A stretch of 64,000 bases of DNA from assembly GCA_964369755.1 (NCBI GenBank), contig CAYJFY010000006.1, positions 26,109-90,108 on the forward strand, written 5' to 3'. Positions 26,560 to 35,454 of this stretch are shown piece after piece. The notes beneath the pieces are model-generated. The model searched no databases and had not been told where the DNA came from. It saw nothing but the letters and a program-made list of their open reading frames with translations. How positions within the stretch are numbered: the first letter of the stretch is position 1; every line of letters starts with the position of its first letter. The stretch is from CAUPWF01 sp964369755 (GTDB taxonomy: Bacteria; Bacillota; Clostridia; Lachnospirales; Lachnospiraceae). The position numbers and the translations under genes were made by a program.

Positions 26560-27306
26560 CTTCCAATATTCTTCACAAATCAATCGAATCAACATCATTA
26601 ATCCGATATAATCCGTCACATTATATCCATTCACCACTCTCTTCTCACCCCAGAAGCAGAGCTGCTCATCACACACCTTACTCAACGGATTTTCTCCAAA
26701 ATGTGTCATGCAATACACGAGACTCCCCTGGGCTTTTGCCCGTTTTGCAATATTCACTAATCGCTCAATCTTCCCCGACGCGCTCAGTACAACCACCATA
26801 TCGCCTGTCCCATACTGCCGAGCCATATACTCCATATCATTAATCTGCGGAAAATACTCCACCTGCTTATCTAGACACCTCAGATACCTTCCAAACTGCT
26901 CCGCAAAATATGCCGAATCGCCTGTTCCTACAAACAGTATCTTGTTCGCCTGCTTCATGTCCTTCACCATCTTCTCCATGAGCTCTTCATCGCGCAAGTC
27001 TCGAGTACGCACAATATTACCAGGAATCTTCTCCATGACCTTCCCTGCAACCGTCATATTACTGGTATTCTCCTGTTGTTGTGTCTACTCATTATGCAAT
27101 GCAAACTTCAACTCCGAAAATCCACTATACCCTAGCTTCTTCGAAAGGCGCATCACCGCATTTGGCGATATAAACAAGTCACTTGCAATCTTTTGAATCG
27201 CCAATTTATCGATTTCACTACGATGTTCCAAAATATACTCCACGATACTACTATCTGTGTCATTCAGCTTGAATTCCTTCTCATAAAACCTTTGCTCAAA
27301 ATTCAT
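26545..27306 (-). pseudogene. RpiR family regulator interrupted by an in-frame TAG
   Basis: Read through the TAG at 27085-27087, the frame gives 252 amino acids plus the stop: an N-terminal HTH_6 domain (DKLAIQKIASDLFISPNAVMRLSKKLGYSGFSELKFA) and a C-terminal SIS sugar-phosphate domain (ILFVGTGDSAYFAEQF, MVVVLSASGKIERLVN). Both halves are in the same frame and the total length is right for RpiR, so a single nonsense change is the simplest reading. An AGGAG lies 12 bases before an ATG at 27057, so the SIS half might be made separately. GGAGG precedes the true start. First gene of the mannosylglycerate set and presumably its regulator. Confidence 0.8.
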
Positions 27307-27326
27307 AGTGCACCTCCATCGTCGAT

Positions 27327-27388
27327 CATTGGGGACGTAGTAAAACGACGTTTTACTACGTCCCCAATGAAAACATCCCTGTCCCTAA
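27327..27388. repeat. GGGGACGG palindromic element, copy D (reverse orientation)
   Basis: A near-perfect hairpin, CATTGGGGACGTAGTAAAAC with its inverse, occupies 27327-27369 and is followed by AAAACATCCCTGTCCC. This is the reverse complement of the GGGACAGGGATGTTTT lead of copies B, C and E, so the element is inverted here. It lies between divergent rpiR and the Gfo/Idh gene. Confidence 0.85.
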
Positions 27389-27417
27389 TTACAATTAGTA
27401 TATCATATGGTATACTA
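27389..27417 (+). promoter_or_regulatory. Promoter with overlapping palindromic operator for the Gfo/Idh gene
   Basis: TTACAA (27389-27394) and TATACT (27411-27416) are 16 bases apart. A 22-bp near-perfect palindrome, TAGTATA-t-CATATG-g-TATACTA (27396-27417), covers the spacer and the -10 box, the expected position of a repressor site. Confidence 0.5.
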
Positions 27418-27450
27418 AAAGAAAACCATGAACAAAGGAGATTTAAATCT

Positions 27451-28398
27451 ATGAAGATCGCAACTATTGGAAGCAATATCATCGTTGACAAATTTATTTC
27501 AGCCGTACATACCGTAGATGGCTGTGAAGTAGTCGCTTGCTACTCTAGAACAAAGGAGCGTGCACTAGAGTTTGCCACAAAACATGATATTTTGAACCAC
27601 TACACCTCTCTTTCAGAGATGTTGGAAAACTCGGATATTGATTTTATCTACATTGCAAGCCCAAATAGCCTCCATTATGCACAGACAAAGCAAGCTCTAC
27701 TTGCTGGCAAACATGTTATCTGCGAGAAACCATTTACTTCCACCTACGCCGAAACAGAAGAACTTGTTTCTATTGCAAAGAAAAACAACCTGTTTTTATT
27801 CGAGGCGATCACTACCATTCACCTACCAAATTATCGGTGGATCCTAGATTCCCTCAAGGAAATCGGCAATGTGAAACTCGTGACTTGCAATTTCTCCAAA
27901 TACTCTAGTCGATACACTGACTTCTTGGCAGGAGATACACCAAACGTGTTTAACCCTGAACTCTCAGGTGGTGCATTAATGGACCTAAATGTATACAACC
28001 TACATTTTGTGATCGGTCTTTTCGGCAAACCGAACTCTATGCAGTACTTTCCGAATTTGGAGCGTGGAATCGACAGCTCGGGTGTCGCTATTTTGACTTA
28101 TGATAATTTTATAGCCACTTGCATTTCCGGAAAAGACAGTGACGCAAATAGCTCGATACAAATCCAAGGTGTAGAAGGCTCTATCTATATTGATGCACAA
28201 TCTAGTCGACTCACGGATGTAAAGCTTGTAAAAAATGAAAAAACAACCCATAGTGGCACGCATGAATTTGACAATGCGATGCACTATGAGTTGCTAGATT
28301 TTTATACAATATTCTCGAAGAATGACTATGAAGCTTGTTACCAATTACTCGACCATTCATTGACCGTAATGGATGTTCTCCACGGCCTGAGAGCATGA
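27451..28398 (+). CDS. Gfo/Idh/MocA family oxidoreductase
   Basis: 315 residues. N-terminal Rossmann fold (KIATIGSNIIVDKFI, VVACYSRTKERALEFA, DFIYIASPNSLHYAQTKQALLAGKHVICEKPFTST with the catalytic EKP lysine) and a C-terminal substrate domain of mixed beta sheet. NAD(P)-dependent sugar or polyol dehydrogenase; substrate unknown. The start at 27451 follows AAAGGAG by 10 bases; the much longer frame from 27193 crosses a repeat and is rejected. Transcribed away from the rpiR set with its own palindrome-covered promoter. Confidence 0.9.
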   Translation: MKIATIGSNIIVDKFISAVHTVDGCEVVACYSRTKERALEFATKHDILNHYTSLSEMLENSDIDFIYIASPNSLHYAQTKQALLAGKHVICEKPFTSTYAETEELVSIAKKNNLFLFEAITTIHLPNYRWILDSLKEIGNVKLVTCNFSKYSSRYTDFLAGDTPNVFNPELSGGALMDLNVYNLHFVIGLFGKPNSMQYFPNLERGIDSSGVAILTYDNFIATCISGKDSDANSSIQIQGVEGSIYIDAQSSRLTDVKLVKNEKTTHSGTHEFDNAMHYELLDFYTIFSKNDYEACYQLLDHSLTVMDVLHGLRA

Positions 28399-28459
28399 AA
28401 GGGACAGGGATGTTTTCATTGGGGACGGGGGTTTTCTTAAAAAACCCCCGTCCCCAATG
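28399..28459. repeat. GGGGACGG palindromic element, copy E
   Basis: Begins right after the Gfo/Idh stop with AAGGGACAGGGATGTTTT and then CATTGGGGACGGGGG with a matching inverse arm ending at 28459. The 19-bp arms are perfect. It separates convergent genes and is placed to terminate both. Confidence 0.85.
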
Positions 28460-28467
28460 GCCAATGG

Positions 28468-28908
28468 CTACCATTGGTAGCCAGCGAAGAAGCCGCTCAA
28501 TTTCACCAGCATGTCCTCTAACACATCCAACTCTTCATCTGTTAGATGTGCTGCCACTGCTTTTACCATTTTTTTGTGGAAGGCAGCGTGGTGGTGAAAT
28601 GCTTTTTCACCTTTTTCCGTGAGTGCTATATACACCACTCGACGGTCTTCATCGCTACGAATTCGCATGACATAGTTTTTTCTCACCAATGCATTCATCG
28701 CAATTGTCAATGAGCTCACTGTGATATTCATTTTTTTTGCAATGACAGACATATTATTATTCGCATCTAAGCCAATCGCTTCTATAATGTGCATATCATT
28801 ATTGCTAATATCTGCAAATTCCTCCGATATAATACCTCGCTCCTCTAATTCCCATATCTGGTGAAATAGGTTCACTAGTATTTCATTAATCAGATCATGT
28901 GTGCTCAT
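28468..28908 (-). CDS. fabT: MarR family regulator, FabT-like
   Basis: 146 residues. Winged helix of MarR type (DMHIIEAIGLDANNNMSVIAKKMNITVSSLTIAMNALVRKNYVMRIRSDEDRRVVYIALTEKGEKAF). Streptococcal FabT, a MarR repressor of fatty acid synthesis, is likewise encoded with the fab genes, usually at the front of the operon; here it is at the downstream end of the same strand. AAGGAG precedes the ATG. The gene symbol rests on family and context; the ligand would be acyl-ACP if it is FabT. Confidence 0.83.
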   Translation of the reverse strand: MSTHDLINEILVNLFHQIWELEERGIISEEFADISNNDMHIIEAIGLDANNNMSVIAKKMNITVSSLTIAMNALVRKNYVMRIRSDEDRRVVYIALTEKGEKAFHHHAAFHKKMVKAVAAHLTDEELDVLEDMLVKLSGFFAGYQW

Positions 28909-28957
28909 TTGACTTCTCCTTTTATTATTCTGAACGAATCATTGTGGTGTCTGCACT

Positions 28958-30022
28958 CTAATGATTCCCCACCAAATCTTGTATCACTTCTTCCACCGTT
29001 TCTATTCTTTCTGCCTTGTATGCCTTTGCGCCGCAAAATAGTAGACAGTCATCCACTTTTCCGTTTGCTGCATTAATTAATGCCTCGGTGATGCAGTACG
29101 GGATCTCCTGTGGATTGCATTTTTGCAAACAAGTCAAACATGTTTTTGGTGTTTTTTTCTCACCTTTCATGACACTTTCCATATATGGATTGTTGATTGC
29201 GCGTCCTGGCATTCCCACTGGACTCTTCACGATTCGAACATCCTCTTTTGCTGCTTGAATATAGGTGTGTTTATACGCTTCGGATGCATCACACTCGGAA
29301 GTTGTAACAAATCTGGTACCGACTTGTACTCCATCGATGCCAAGAGACATGATATCTTCCATATCCTTGCTATCATAGATGCCACCAGCAACTACAACTG
29401 GGATATGACAGGCATACTTTTCCTCATATTCTTTTACTGTTTTCTGGATATCTCTGATTTCATCCTTGTAGGTTTCCTCGTCGAATTTCTCCAATTGCTC
29501 CAGGTTGAATCCCAAGTGACCTCCAGCTTGTGGGCCTTCTATGACCACCATATCTGCTGTTCTATTATATCTCTTATCCCAGAATTTCAATATCACTTTT
29601 GCCGATTTATTTGTTGATACAATCGGTGCAATCTTTGTCTTGAATCCCTTCACATACTCTGGGAGCTCGGTTGGAATTCCTGCTCCAGATATAATGATAT
29701 CTGCACCTGCCTTGACCGCTTCTTTCACATACTCTGCGTAATGCTTGAGCGCCACCATAATATTAAACCCAATCACACCATCTGGCGCAATTGCACGTGC
29801 TTTTTGAAATTCGCTGTTTATCGCTCTGATATTCGACCCGAACTGGTCTTTTGCAAATAACTCATCGCGGAATCCAATCTGTGCCGAAGATATGATACCG
29901 ACACCACCTGATTTAGCCACTGCTCCTGCTAAACCGCCCAAGCTAATGCCAACCCCCATTCCACCTTGAACGATGGGATATTTGGCTTTCACTTCTCCAA
30001 TTACCAATGGTTTATACTTCAT
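28958..30022 (-). CDS. NAD(P)H-dependent flavin oxidoreductase / nitronate monooxygenase family
   Basis: 354 residues. FMN TIM barrel: YPIVQGGMGVGISLGGLAGAVAKSGGVGIIS, IVSTNKSAKVILKFWD, MVVIEGPQAGGHLGF, VVVAGGIYDSKDMEDIMSLGIDGVQVGTRF. The GPQAGGH segment fits the nitronate monooxygenase/FabK superfamily. A Cys-rich C-terminal stretch (CLTCLQKCNPQEIPYC) is notable. The start is 30022, with AGGAG 8 bases upstream. Located at the end of the fatty acid operon after accDA; whether it takes part in lipid synthesis is unknown. Confidence 0.87.
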   Translation of the reverse strand: MKYKPLVIGEVKAKYPIVQGGMGVGISLGGLAGAVAKSGGVGIISSAQIGFRDELFAKDQFGSNIRAINSEFQKARAIAPDGVIGFNIMVALKHYAEYVKEAVKAGADIIISGAGIPTELPEYVKGFKTKIAPIVSTNKSAKVILKFWDKRYNRTADMVVIEGPQAGGHLGFNLEQLEKFDEETYKDEIRDIQKTVKEYEEKYACHIPVVVAGGIYDSKDMEDIMSLGIDGVQVGTRFVTTSECDASEAYKHTYIQAAKEDVRIVKSPVGMPGRAINNPYMESVMKGEKKTPKTCLTCLQKCNPQEIPYCITEALINAANGKVDDCLLFCGAKAYKAERIETVEEVIQDLVGNH

Positions 30023-30071
30023 TGCCTTTTCTCCTATATCAATATCTGCATTTTTCTCATCTGCATATCGA

Positions 30072-31826
30072 TTACATCTGGCGGAAACGCTGATATCTCT
30101 TCTCAAGCAATTCCTCTGTCGTATACTTCTGATATGCTTTTATAAATTTCTTGATATCATGAATAAGTTTTCCAGATACTTCGTCTAAATTTTCCTCTGT
30201 AAATTCATCTGGTTCCGATATGATTTTCTCTACAATCCCAGCTTCTTTCAGATCACTCGCTGTCATCTTCATCAGTTTTGCAGCTTCTTGTGCTTTCTTG
30301 CTATCCTTCCATAAAATGGTAGCATAACCCTCTGGCGAAAGAATGGAATACACTGCATTTTCCAGCATCCACACCTCATCCGAAGTCGCCATAGCAAGCG
30401 CCCCTCCACTTCCACCTTCTCCAATTACGATGGAAAGAATCGGAACCTTGATTCCTGACATTTCAAACAAGTTTCTTGCAATCGCTTCCCCTTGTCCGCG
30501 CTCTTCTGCTTCCAATCCGCAGAATGCTCCTGGCGTATCCACTAGGCAGATAATTGGGCGATTGAACTTCTCTGCTTGCTTCATCAAACGAAGTGCTTTG
30601 CGATATCCCTCTGGGGAAGGCATACCGAAGTTGCGTCTGATATTCTCTTTTGTATCTTTTCCTTTTGCTTGTACAATCACGGTAACCGGATTGCCTTCTA
30701 GTTTTGCAATTCCACCGATGATTGCTTCATCGTCTGCAAAATATCTATCGCCATGAAGTTCAACAAAATCTGTAAACATTGCCTCTATATACTGTGCTCC
30801 GACCGGTCTATCCTTCTTACGCGATAACAAAACTCGATTCCAAACATCCACTACTCGGCTGCTACTTTCGGAACTCACATCTGCCTTCATGCCTTTTTTA
30901 TCTTTTTTAGACTTTTTGCTAGCATCCGAACTCACATCGTGTAATTCCAAGATTTGACTCAAGGTGCTCTTCATATTCTCGCGTTCTACGATTTCATCAA
31001 TAAATCCATGTTGCAACAAGAATTCTGAACGTTGAAATCCTTTCGGTAGCTTCTGCCCGATTGTCTGCTCGATTACTCGAGGTCCTGCAAATCCAATCAA
31101 TGCCTTCGGTTCTGCCAAGATAATATCTCCTAACATGGCAAAACTCGCCGTCACTCCACCTGTTGTCGGGTCTGTCAATACAGAGATGTATAGACATCCG
31201 GCATCACTGTGACGTTTCAATGCAGCCGATGTTTTCGTCATCTGCATCAGAGAAGTAATTCCCTCTTGCATTCTCGCTCCACCCGAACAGCAGAACAAGA
31301 TCAATGGCATCTTCTCAGCCGTAGCTTTCTCCGTTGCACGCACGATTTTTTCACCTACAACCTGCCCCATGCTTGCCATCAAGAATCTTCCATCCATGAC
31401 TCCGATTGCCACCTTGCGTCCATCAATCGTTCCACATCCTGTGACAACTGCTTCGTCTAATTTAGTTTTCTCCTGCAACACAGAAATTTTATCCTCATAC
31501 CCAGGATAATCCAAAGGATTCTTGGTCTGCAATCCCATATCCCATTCCTCAAAAGTACCCTCATCGATGACCATTCCGATTCGATGCATTGCATGCATAC
31601 GGAAGTACCCTCCACATTTTGGACAGATATAATAATTTGCCTTTACCTCTCCTGTGAAAATGGCTTTGTTACATTTGTTACATTTTCGAAGGAGCCCTTG
31701 TGGTACTTCTGGCTTCTCCTCGCTGATGTTTTCTTCATGTTTTTCAGGTGTAATTGTATTCACATTCGTTTCATTCAAAGGAATATAATGCTTGACTGTT
31801 TTCTTAAACACATTATTTAGCTTCAT
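30072..31826 (-). CDS. accDA: Acetyl-CoA carboxylase carboxyltransferase, fused beta and alpha subunits
   Basis: 584 residues. The N-terminal AccD half has a zinc ribbon (C49, C52, C68, C71) and the crotonase-like core (GRKVAIGVMDGRFLMASMGQVVGEKI, CCSGGARMQEG, DPTTGGVTASFAMLGD). A Lys/Ser-rich linker (SKKSKKDKKGMKADVSSESS) leads to the AccA half (RPVGAQYIEAMFTDFVELHGDRYFADD, NFGMPSPEGYRKALRLMKQAEKF, DTPGAFCGLEAEERGQGEAIARNL, GEGGSGGALA). The two are separate proteins in most bacteria. It transfers CO2 from carboxybiotin to acetyl-CoA, giving malonyl-CoA. GAGG precedes the ATG; accC is directly upstream. Confidence 0.95.
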   Translation of the reverse strand: MKLNNVFKKTVKHYIPLNETNVNTITPEKHEENISEEKPEVPQGLLRKCNKCNKAIFTGEVKANYYICPKCGGYFRMHAMHRIGMVIDEGTFEEWDMGLQTKNPLDYPGYEDKISVLQEKTKLDEAVVTGCGTIDGRKVAIGVMDGRFLMASMGQVVGEKIVRATEKATAEKMPLILFCCSGGARMQEGITSLMQMTKTSAALKRHSDAGCLYISVLTDPTTGGVTASFAMLGDIILAEPKALIGFAGPRVIEQTIGQKLPKGFQRSEFLLQHGFIDEIVERENMKSTLSQILELHDVSSDASKKSKKDKKGMKADVSSESSSRVVDVWNRVLLSRKKDRPVGAQYIEAMFTDFVELHGDRYFADDEAIIGGIAKLEGNPVTVIVQAKGKDTKENIRRNFGMPSPEGYRKALRLMKQAEKFNRPIICLVDTPGAFCGLEAEERGQGEAIARNLFEMSGIKVPILSIVIGEGGSGGALAMATSDEVWMLENAVYSILSPEGYATILWKDSKKAQEAAKLMKMTASDLKEAGIVEKIISEPDEFTEENLDEVSGKLIHDIKKFIKAYQKYTTEELLEKRYQRFRQM

Positions 31827-31870
31827 TCTTCACCTCTATTTATAATCTCTGCTTCCTGCCTGATATCTGT

Positions 31871-33211
31871 TTATTTCGATATCTTTTCTATGAATCCTAC
31901 GTCGATATCACCCTTGATAAAATCTGGATGGTTCATAATCTCGTACTGATAATCTACATTTGTGTCGATTCCCTCTATGATTACCTCGCCTAAGACGCAA
32001 GACATCTTACGGATCGCCTCTTCTCGATTCTTCGCATGCACGATAATCTTTGCCAGCATAGAATCATAGTACGCTGGAACTGTATATCCACTGTAAATCG
32101 CTGCGTCGATTCTCACACCTTTACCGCCTGGTAGATACATATCTGTAATCAATCCTGGGGACGGTCTAAAGTTCTTCGCTGGATTCTCCGCATTAATTCT
32201 ACACTCGATGGCATGACCTGTAATCTTCACGTCCTCTTGCTTATACGAAAGTTCTGCTCCATTTGCAATACGAATCTGTTCCTTGATCAAGTCAATTCCA
32301 GTTACCCACTCCGTTACAGGGTGTTCTACTTGAATTCTGGTATTCATTTCCATGAAATAAAAGGCACCTGATTTCTCAAGTAAAAACTCAATGGTCCCCG
32401 CATTTTCATAGTTTGCTGCCTTTGCTGCTCGAACTGCTGCATCCCCCATCTTCGCTCTCAACTCTTCACTCAGAGCAACCGATGGCGCCTCTTCGATCAT
32501 CTTTTGATGATTTCTCTGCACCGAACAATCTCTCTCTCCTAGATGAATCACATTGCCGTATTTATCTGCTAAAATCTGGAACTCCACATGTCGTGGTTCC
32601 ACTACAAAATGCTCGATATACATCGTGTTATCGCCAAATGCCATCTGTGTTTCTTTCTGAGCCGTCTGGAAAGCCTTCTCAAATTCCTCCGCACACTCTG
32701 CAACACGCATTCCTTTTCCACCGCCACCTAGGGCAGCCTTTACGATAACTGGATAACCAACCTCAGCTGCAATCGCATATCCCACTTCCGCATCATAGAT
32801 TGGTTCCTTGCTTCCAGGGATGACCGGAACTCCAGCTGCAATCATCGTATTTCTTGCTTCTTGCTTGTGTCCCATCTTGCGCATCACATCTCCGTCTGGT
32901 CCAATAAATGTAATATTGCATTGCTTACATAGATCCACAAACTTACTGTTTTCTGATAAAAATCCAAATCCTGGATGGATGGCATCTGCACCTGAAATAA
33001 TCGTAGCACTGATGATACTCTCCATATTCAGATAACTTTCACTCGACGGCGCAGGTCCAATGCAAACTGCCTCATCTGCAAGCTGCGTATGCAACGCTTC
33101 TTTATCTGCCTCCGAGTAAATGGCAACTGTTTCAATTCCCATCTCGCGACAAGCACGAATAATTCTTACCGCGATTTCACCACGGTTTGCAACCAATACT
33201 TTTTGAATCAT
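31871..33211 (-). CDS. accC: Biotin carboxylase subunit of acetyl-CoA carboxylase
   Basis: 446 residues from MIQKVLVANRGEIAVRIIRACREMG. ATP-grasp enzyme: GGGGKGMRVAE glycine loop, EHFVVEPRHVEFQILADKYGNVIHLGERDCSVQRNHQKMIEEAPS, FLEKSGAFYFMEMNTRIQVEHPVTEWVTGIDL with metal and catalytic residues, and the lid domain HAIECRINAENP. It carboxylates biotin on AccB. The longer frame from 33238 overlaps fabZ and its extra 9 residues are not family-like, so 33211 is preferred. Operon position between fabZ and accDA. Confidence 0.96.
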   Translation of the reverse strand: MIQKVLVANRGEIAVRIIRACREMGIETVAIYSEADKEALHTQLADEAVCIGPAPSSESYLNMESIISATIISGADAIHPGFGFLSENSKFVDLCKQCNITFIGPDGDVMRKMGHKQEARNTMIAAGVPVIPGSKEPIYDAEVGYAIAAEVGYPVIVKAALGGGGKGMRVAECAEEFEKAFQTAQKETQMAFGDNTMYIEHFVVEPRHVEFQILADKYGNVIHLGERDCSVQRNHQKMIEEAPSVALSEELRAKMGDAAVRAAKAANYENAGTIEFLLEKSGAFYFMEMNTRIQVEHPVTEWVTGIDLIKEQIRIANGAELSYKQEDVKITGHAIECRINAENPAKNFRPSPGLITDMYLPGGKGVRIDAAIYSGYTVPAYYDSMLAKIIVHAKNREEAIRKMSCVLGEVIIEGIDTNVDYQYEIMNHPDFIKGDIDVGFIEKISK

Positions 33212-33230
33212 ATAAATAACCGTCCCTTCA

Positions 33231-33656
33231 TTAGCCAACCATGAAAGTAAGTTCTGCGGTCGCTACGATTTTACCGTCCACACTTGCAACACCTTCTGCT
33301 ACCCCGATTGGTCCTTTTTGTTTTATCATGTTCACTTCTAATTTCAACTTGTCTCCAGGCACTACCTTGCCTTTGAATTTGCATTTGTTAATTCCTGCAA
33401 AATATGCAATTTTTCCTCTTAGCTCTTCTTGGCACAATAATGCTACTGCACCGACTTGAGCCATGGCTTCAATAGTCAATACTCCTGGCATTACAGGCTC
33501 TTGTGGAAAATGCCCCTTAAAGAAGTCCTCGCGAAAAGTCACACACTTGTAACCAATGGCATGCTTCCCTGGTGTATAATCTTCAATGTAATCAATCAAC
33601 AAGAACGGATGTCTGTGTGGAATGATTTCTTCGATTTCTTTTACGTTTAATCTCAT
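33231..33656 (-). CDS. fabZ: 3-hydroxyacyl-ACP dehydratase
   Basis: 141 residues. Hotdog fold with EEIIPHRHPFLLIDYI (catalytic His), FFKGHFPQEPVMPGVLTIEAMAQVGAVALL (catalytic Glu in the helix) and KFKGKVVPGDKL. It dehydrates 3-hydroxyacyl-ACP to trans-2-enoyl-ACP. GGAGG is 6 bases upstream. Position between accB and accC as in other Firmicute fab operons. No fabM or fabN isomerase is seen in the window, so the route to unsaturated acids is not shown. Confidence 0.96.
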   Translation of the reverse strand: MRLNVKEIEEIIPHRHPFLLIDYIEDYTPGKHAIGYKCVTFREDFFKGHFPQEPVMPGVLTIEAMAQVGAVALLCQEELRGKIAYFAGINKCKFKGKVVPGDKLKLEVNMIKQKGPIGVAEGVASVDGKIVATAELTFMVG

Positions 33657-33681
33657 GATGAGCCTCCTAAATTATCTAATC

Positions 33682-34161
33682 CTATGCAATGACAAAAAGT
33701 GGTTGACCATACTCAACACCTTTTGCATTCTCTACTAGAATCTCTTTTACCACTCCATCGAAATCACTTTCGATTTCGTTCATCAACTTCATCGCTTCCA
33801 CAATTCCAAGTACTTGGCCTTTTTTCACGGTATCTCCTACACTTACAAACGGCTTGGCATCTTCAGATGGAGCTGCGTAGAATGTCCCAACAAGTGGAGA
33901 CGCTACCACATTTCCTTCTACTTTCTCTGTTGCATCCACTTCCGTTGCAACTGTAACTGCTGCACTACCATTTACTGCTGCATTCACTGCTGGTGCAATC
34001 ACTTCCTGTGCTTGTACCACAGTCTGTGGTGCTTGTGTCGTAATAATTGGAGTCTCATTTGTGCGAAGTAAAATCTTCACATCGCCTTCTTCATATTTAA
34101 ATGTCGTAAGGTTGGAATCCGAAACAGCCTCTATCAATTGAATGATTTGATCAAACTTCAT
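33682..34161 (-). CDS. accB: Biotin carboxyl carrier protein
   Basis: 159 residues. N-terminal helical region (MKFDQIIQLIEAVSDSNLTTFKYEEGDVKILL), an Ala/Val-rich flexible linker (about 42-85) and a C-terminal biotinyl domain with ASPLVGTFYAAPSEDAKPFV and VEAMKLMNE, where K125 is the biotinylated lysine. It carries carboxybiotin between AccC and AccDA. AAGG precedes the ATG. The order fabF-accB-fabZ-accC is conserved. Confidence 0.96.
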   Translation of the reverse strand: MKFDQIIQLIEAVSDSNLTTFKYEEGDVKILLRTNETPIITTQAPQTVVQAQEVIAPAVNAAVNGSAAVTVATEVDATEKVEGNVVASPLVGTFYAAPSEDAKPFVSVGDTVKKGQVLGIVEAMKLMNEIESDFDGVVKEILVENAKGVEYGQPLFVIA

Positions 34162-34200
34162 CGTTTTACCTTCTTTCTCTACTTATTTTCACATCTAGCC

Positions 34201-35439
34201 TTAATCTTCGTATTTCTTCAATAGGATTGTTGCATTATGTCCACCAAATCCTAGAGAATTGCTCATCGCATAGCGAACTTCCTTCTCTACTGGTGCACCG
34301 ATTACATAATCCAAATCACATTCAGGATCTACATTTTCTGTTCCCATCGTTTGGTGAATAAATCCTTCTTGAATGGTCTTTACACACACAACAGCCTCTA
34401 CTCCACCTGCTGCCCCTAATAGATGACCAATCATAGACTTTGTAGAATTTATCTTCAAGTTCTTCGCTGCATCACCAAAGGCCATATTAATCGCACGTGT
34501 CTCGAACAAGTCATTATGATGTGTACTAGTTCCATGTGCATTGATATACTCCACTTCTTCTGGTTTTACGCCCGCTTCTTCCATTGCCAATGTCATGGCT
34601 CTAGCCGCTCCGCTTCCATCTTCTGCTGGAGATGTGATATGATACGCATCACAAGTAGAACCATATCCTACGATTTCCGCATAGATTTTAGCCCCTCTTG
34701 CTTTTGCGTGCTCTAATTCTTCTAATACGATAACCCCTGCACCTTCTCCGATTACAAATCCATTTCGATTCACATCAAAAGGTCTCGAAGCCTTCGTCAC
34801 ATCTGGTTCAGAAGAAAGCGCTGTAAGTCCTGAGAATCCTGCAACACCAACTGGTGTAATCGCTGCCTCTGTTCCACCTGCAAAGATTACCTCTGCATCT
34901 TCATAAGCGATTGCGCGGAATGCGTCTCCGATACTATTGGTACCACTTGCACAAGCTGTTACAACATCCGTACATTTTCCCTTGCAACCTAGTTGAATCG
35001 CGACATTTCCTGCTGCCATGTTCGAAATCATAAGAGGAACGATGAGTGGATTGATTCTTCCTGGTTTCCCATCTAGAATCTTTTCATGTTCTTTTTCTAT
35101 GATATTCAAACTTCCAATTCCAGAACCAACGATGACACCCACACGAAATGGATCTTCTTTCTCCATATCAAGTGCCGAATCTGCCATTGCTTCTTTTGCA
35201 GCTGCAACTGCGTATTGTGAAAATGCTTCCATACGTTTTGCCGCTTTGAAATCCATATATTCTTTTGCAACAAAATCTTTTAATTCCGCCGCAATCTTAA
35301 TCTTATAATTTTCTGTATCGAATTTTGTAATTGGTCCAACTCCAACTTTTCCTGCTTTTACACCTGCCCAGAAATCATTTACATTATTTCCAATCGGCGT
35401 AACTGCTCCCATTCCTGTAATAACAACTCTTCTCTTCAT
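34201..35439 (-). CDS. fabF: 3-oxoacyl-ACP synthase II
   Basis: 412 residues. Thiolase-fold condensing enzyme with the Cys-His-His triad: VVTACASGTNSIGDAFR (Cys), YINAHGTSTHHND (His) and KSMIGHLLGAAGGVEAV (His), plus the final SLGFGGHNATILLKKYE. It elongates acyl-ACP with malonyl-ACP. AAAGGAG is upstream. It follows fabG by 15 bases. Confidence 0.97.
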   Translation of the reverse strand: MKRRVVITGMGAVTPIGNNVNDFWAGVKAGKVGVGPITKFDTENYKIKIAAELKDFVAKEYMDFKAAKRMEAFSQYAVAAAKEAMADSALDMEKEDPFRVGVIVGSGIGSLNIIEKEHEKILDGKPGRINPLIVPLMISNMAAGNVAIQLGCKGKCTDVVTACASGTNSIGDAFRAIAYEDAEVIFAGGTEAAITPVGVAGFSGLTALSSEPDVTKASRPFDVNRNGFVIGEGAGVIVLEELEHAKARGAKIYAEIVGYGSTCDAYHITSPAEDGSGAARAMTLAMEEAGVKPEEVEYINAHGTSTHHNDLFETRAINMAFGDAAKNLKINSTKSMIGHLLGAAGGVEAVVCVKTIQEGFIHQTMGTENVDPECDLDYVIGAPVEKEVRYAMSNSLGFGGHNATILLKKYED

Positions 35440-35454
35440 GCTATTCTCCTTTAT

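Noticed and set aside
27085..27087. TAG read as pyrrolysine
   Set aside because: TAG ends other genes here, such as the first deaminase and the DUF4430 lipoprotein, and no pyl genes are in the window; a nonsense change is simpler.
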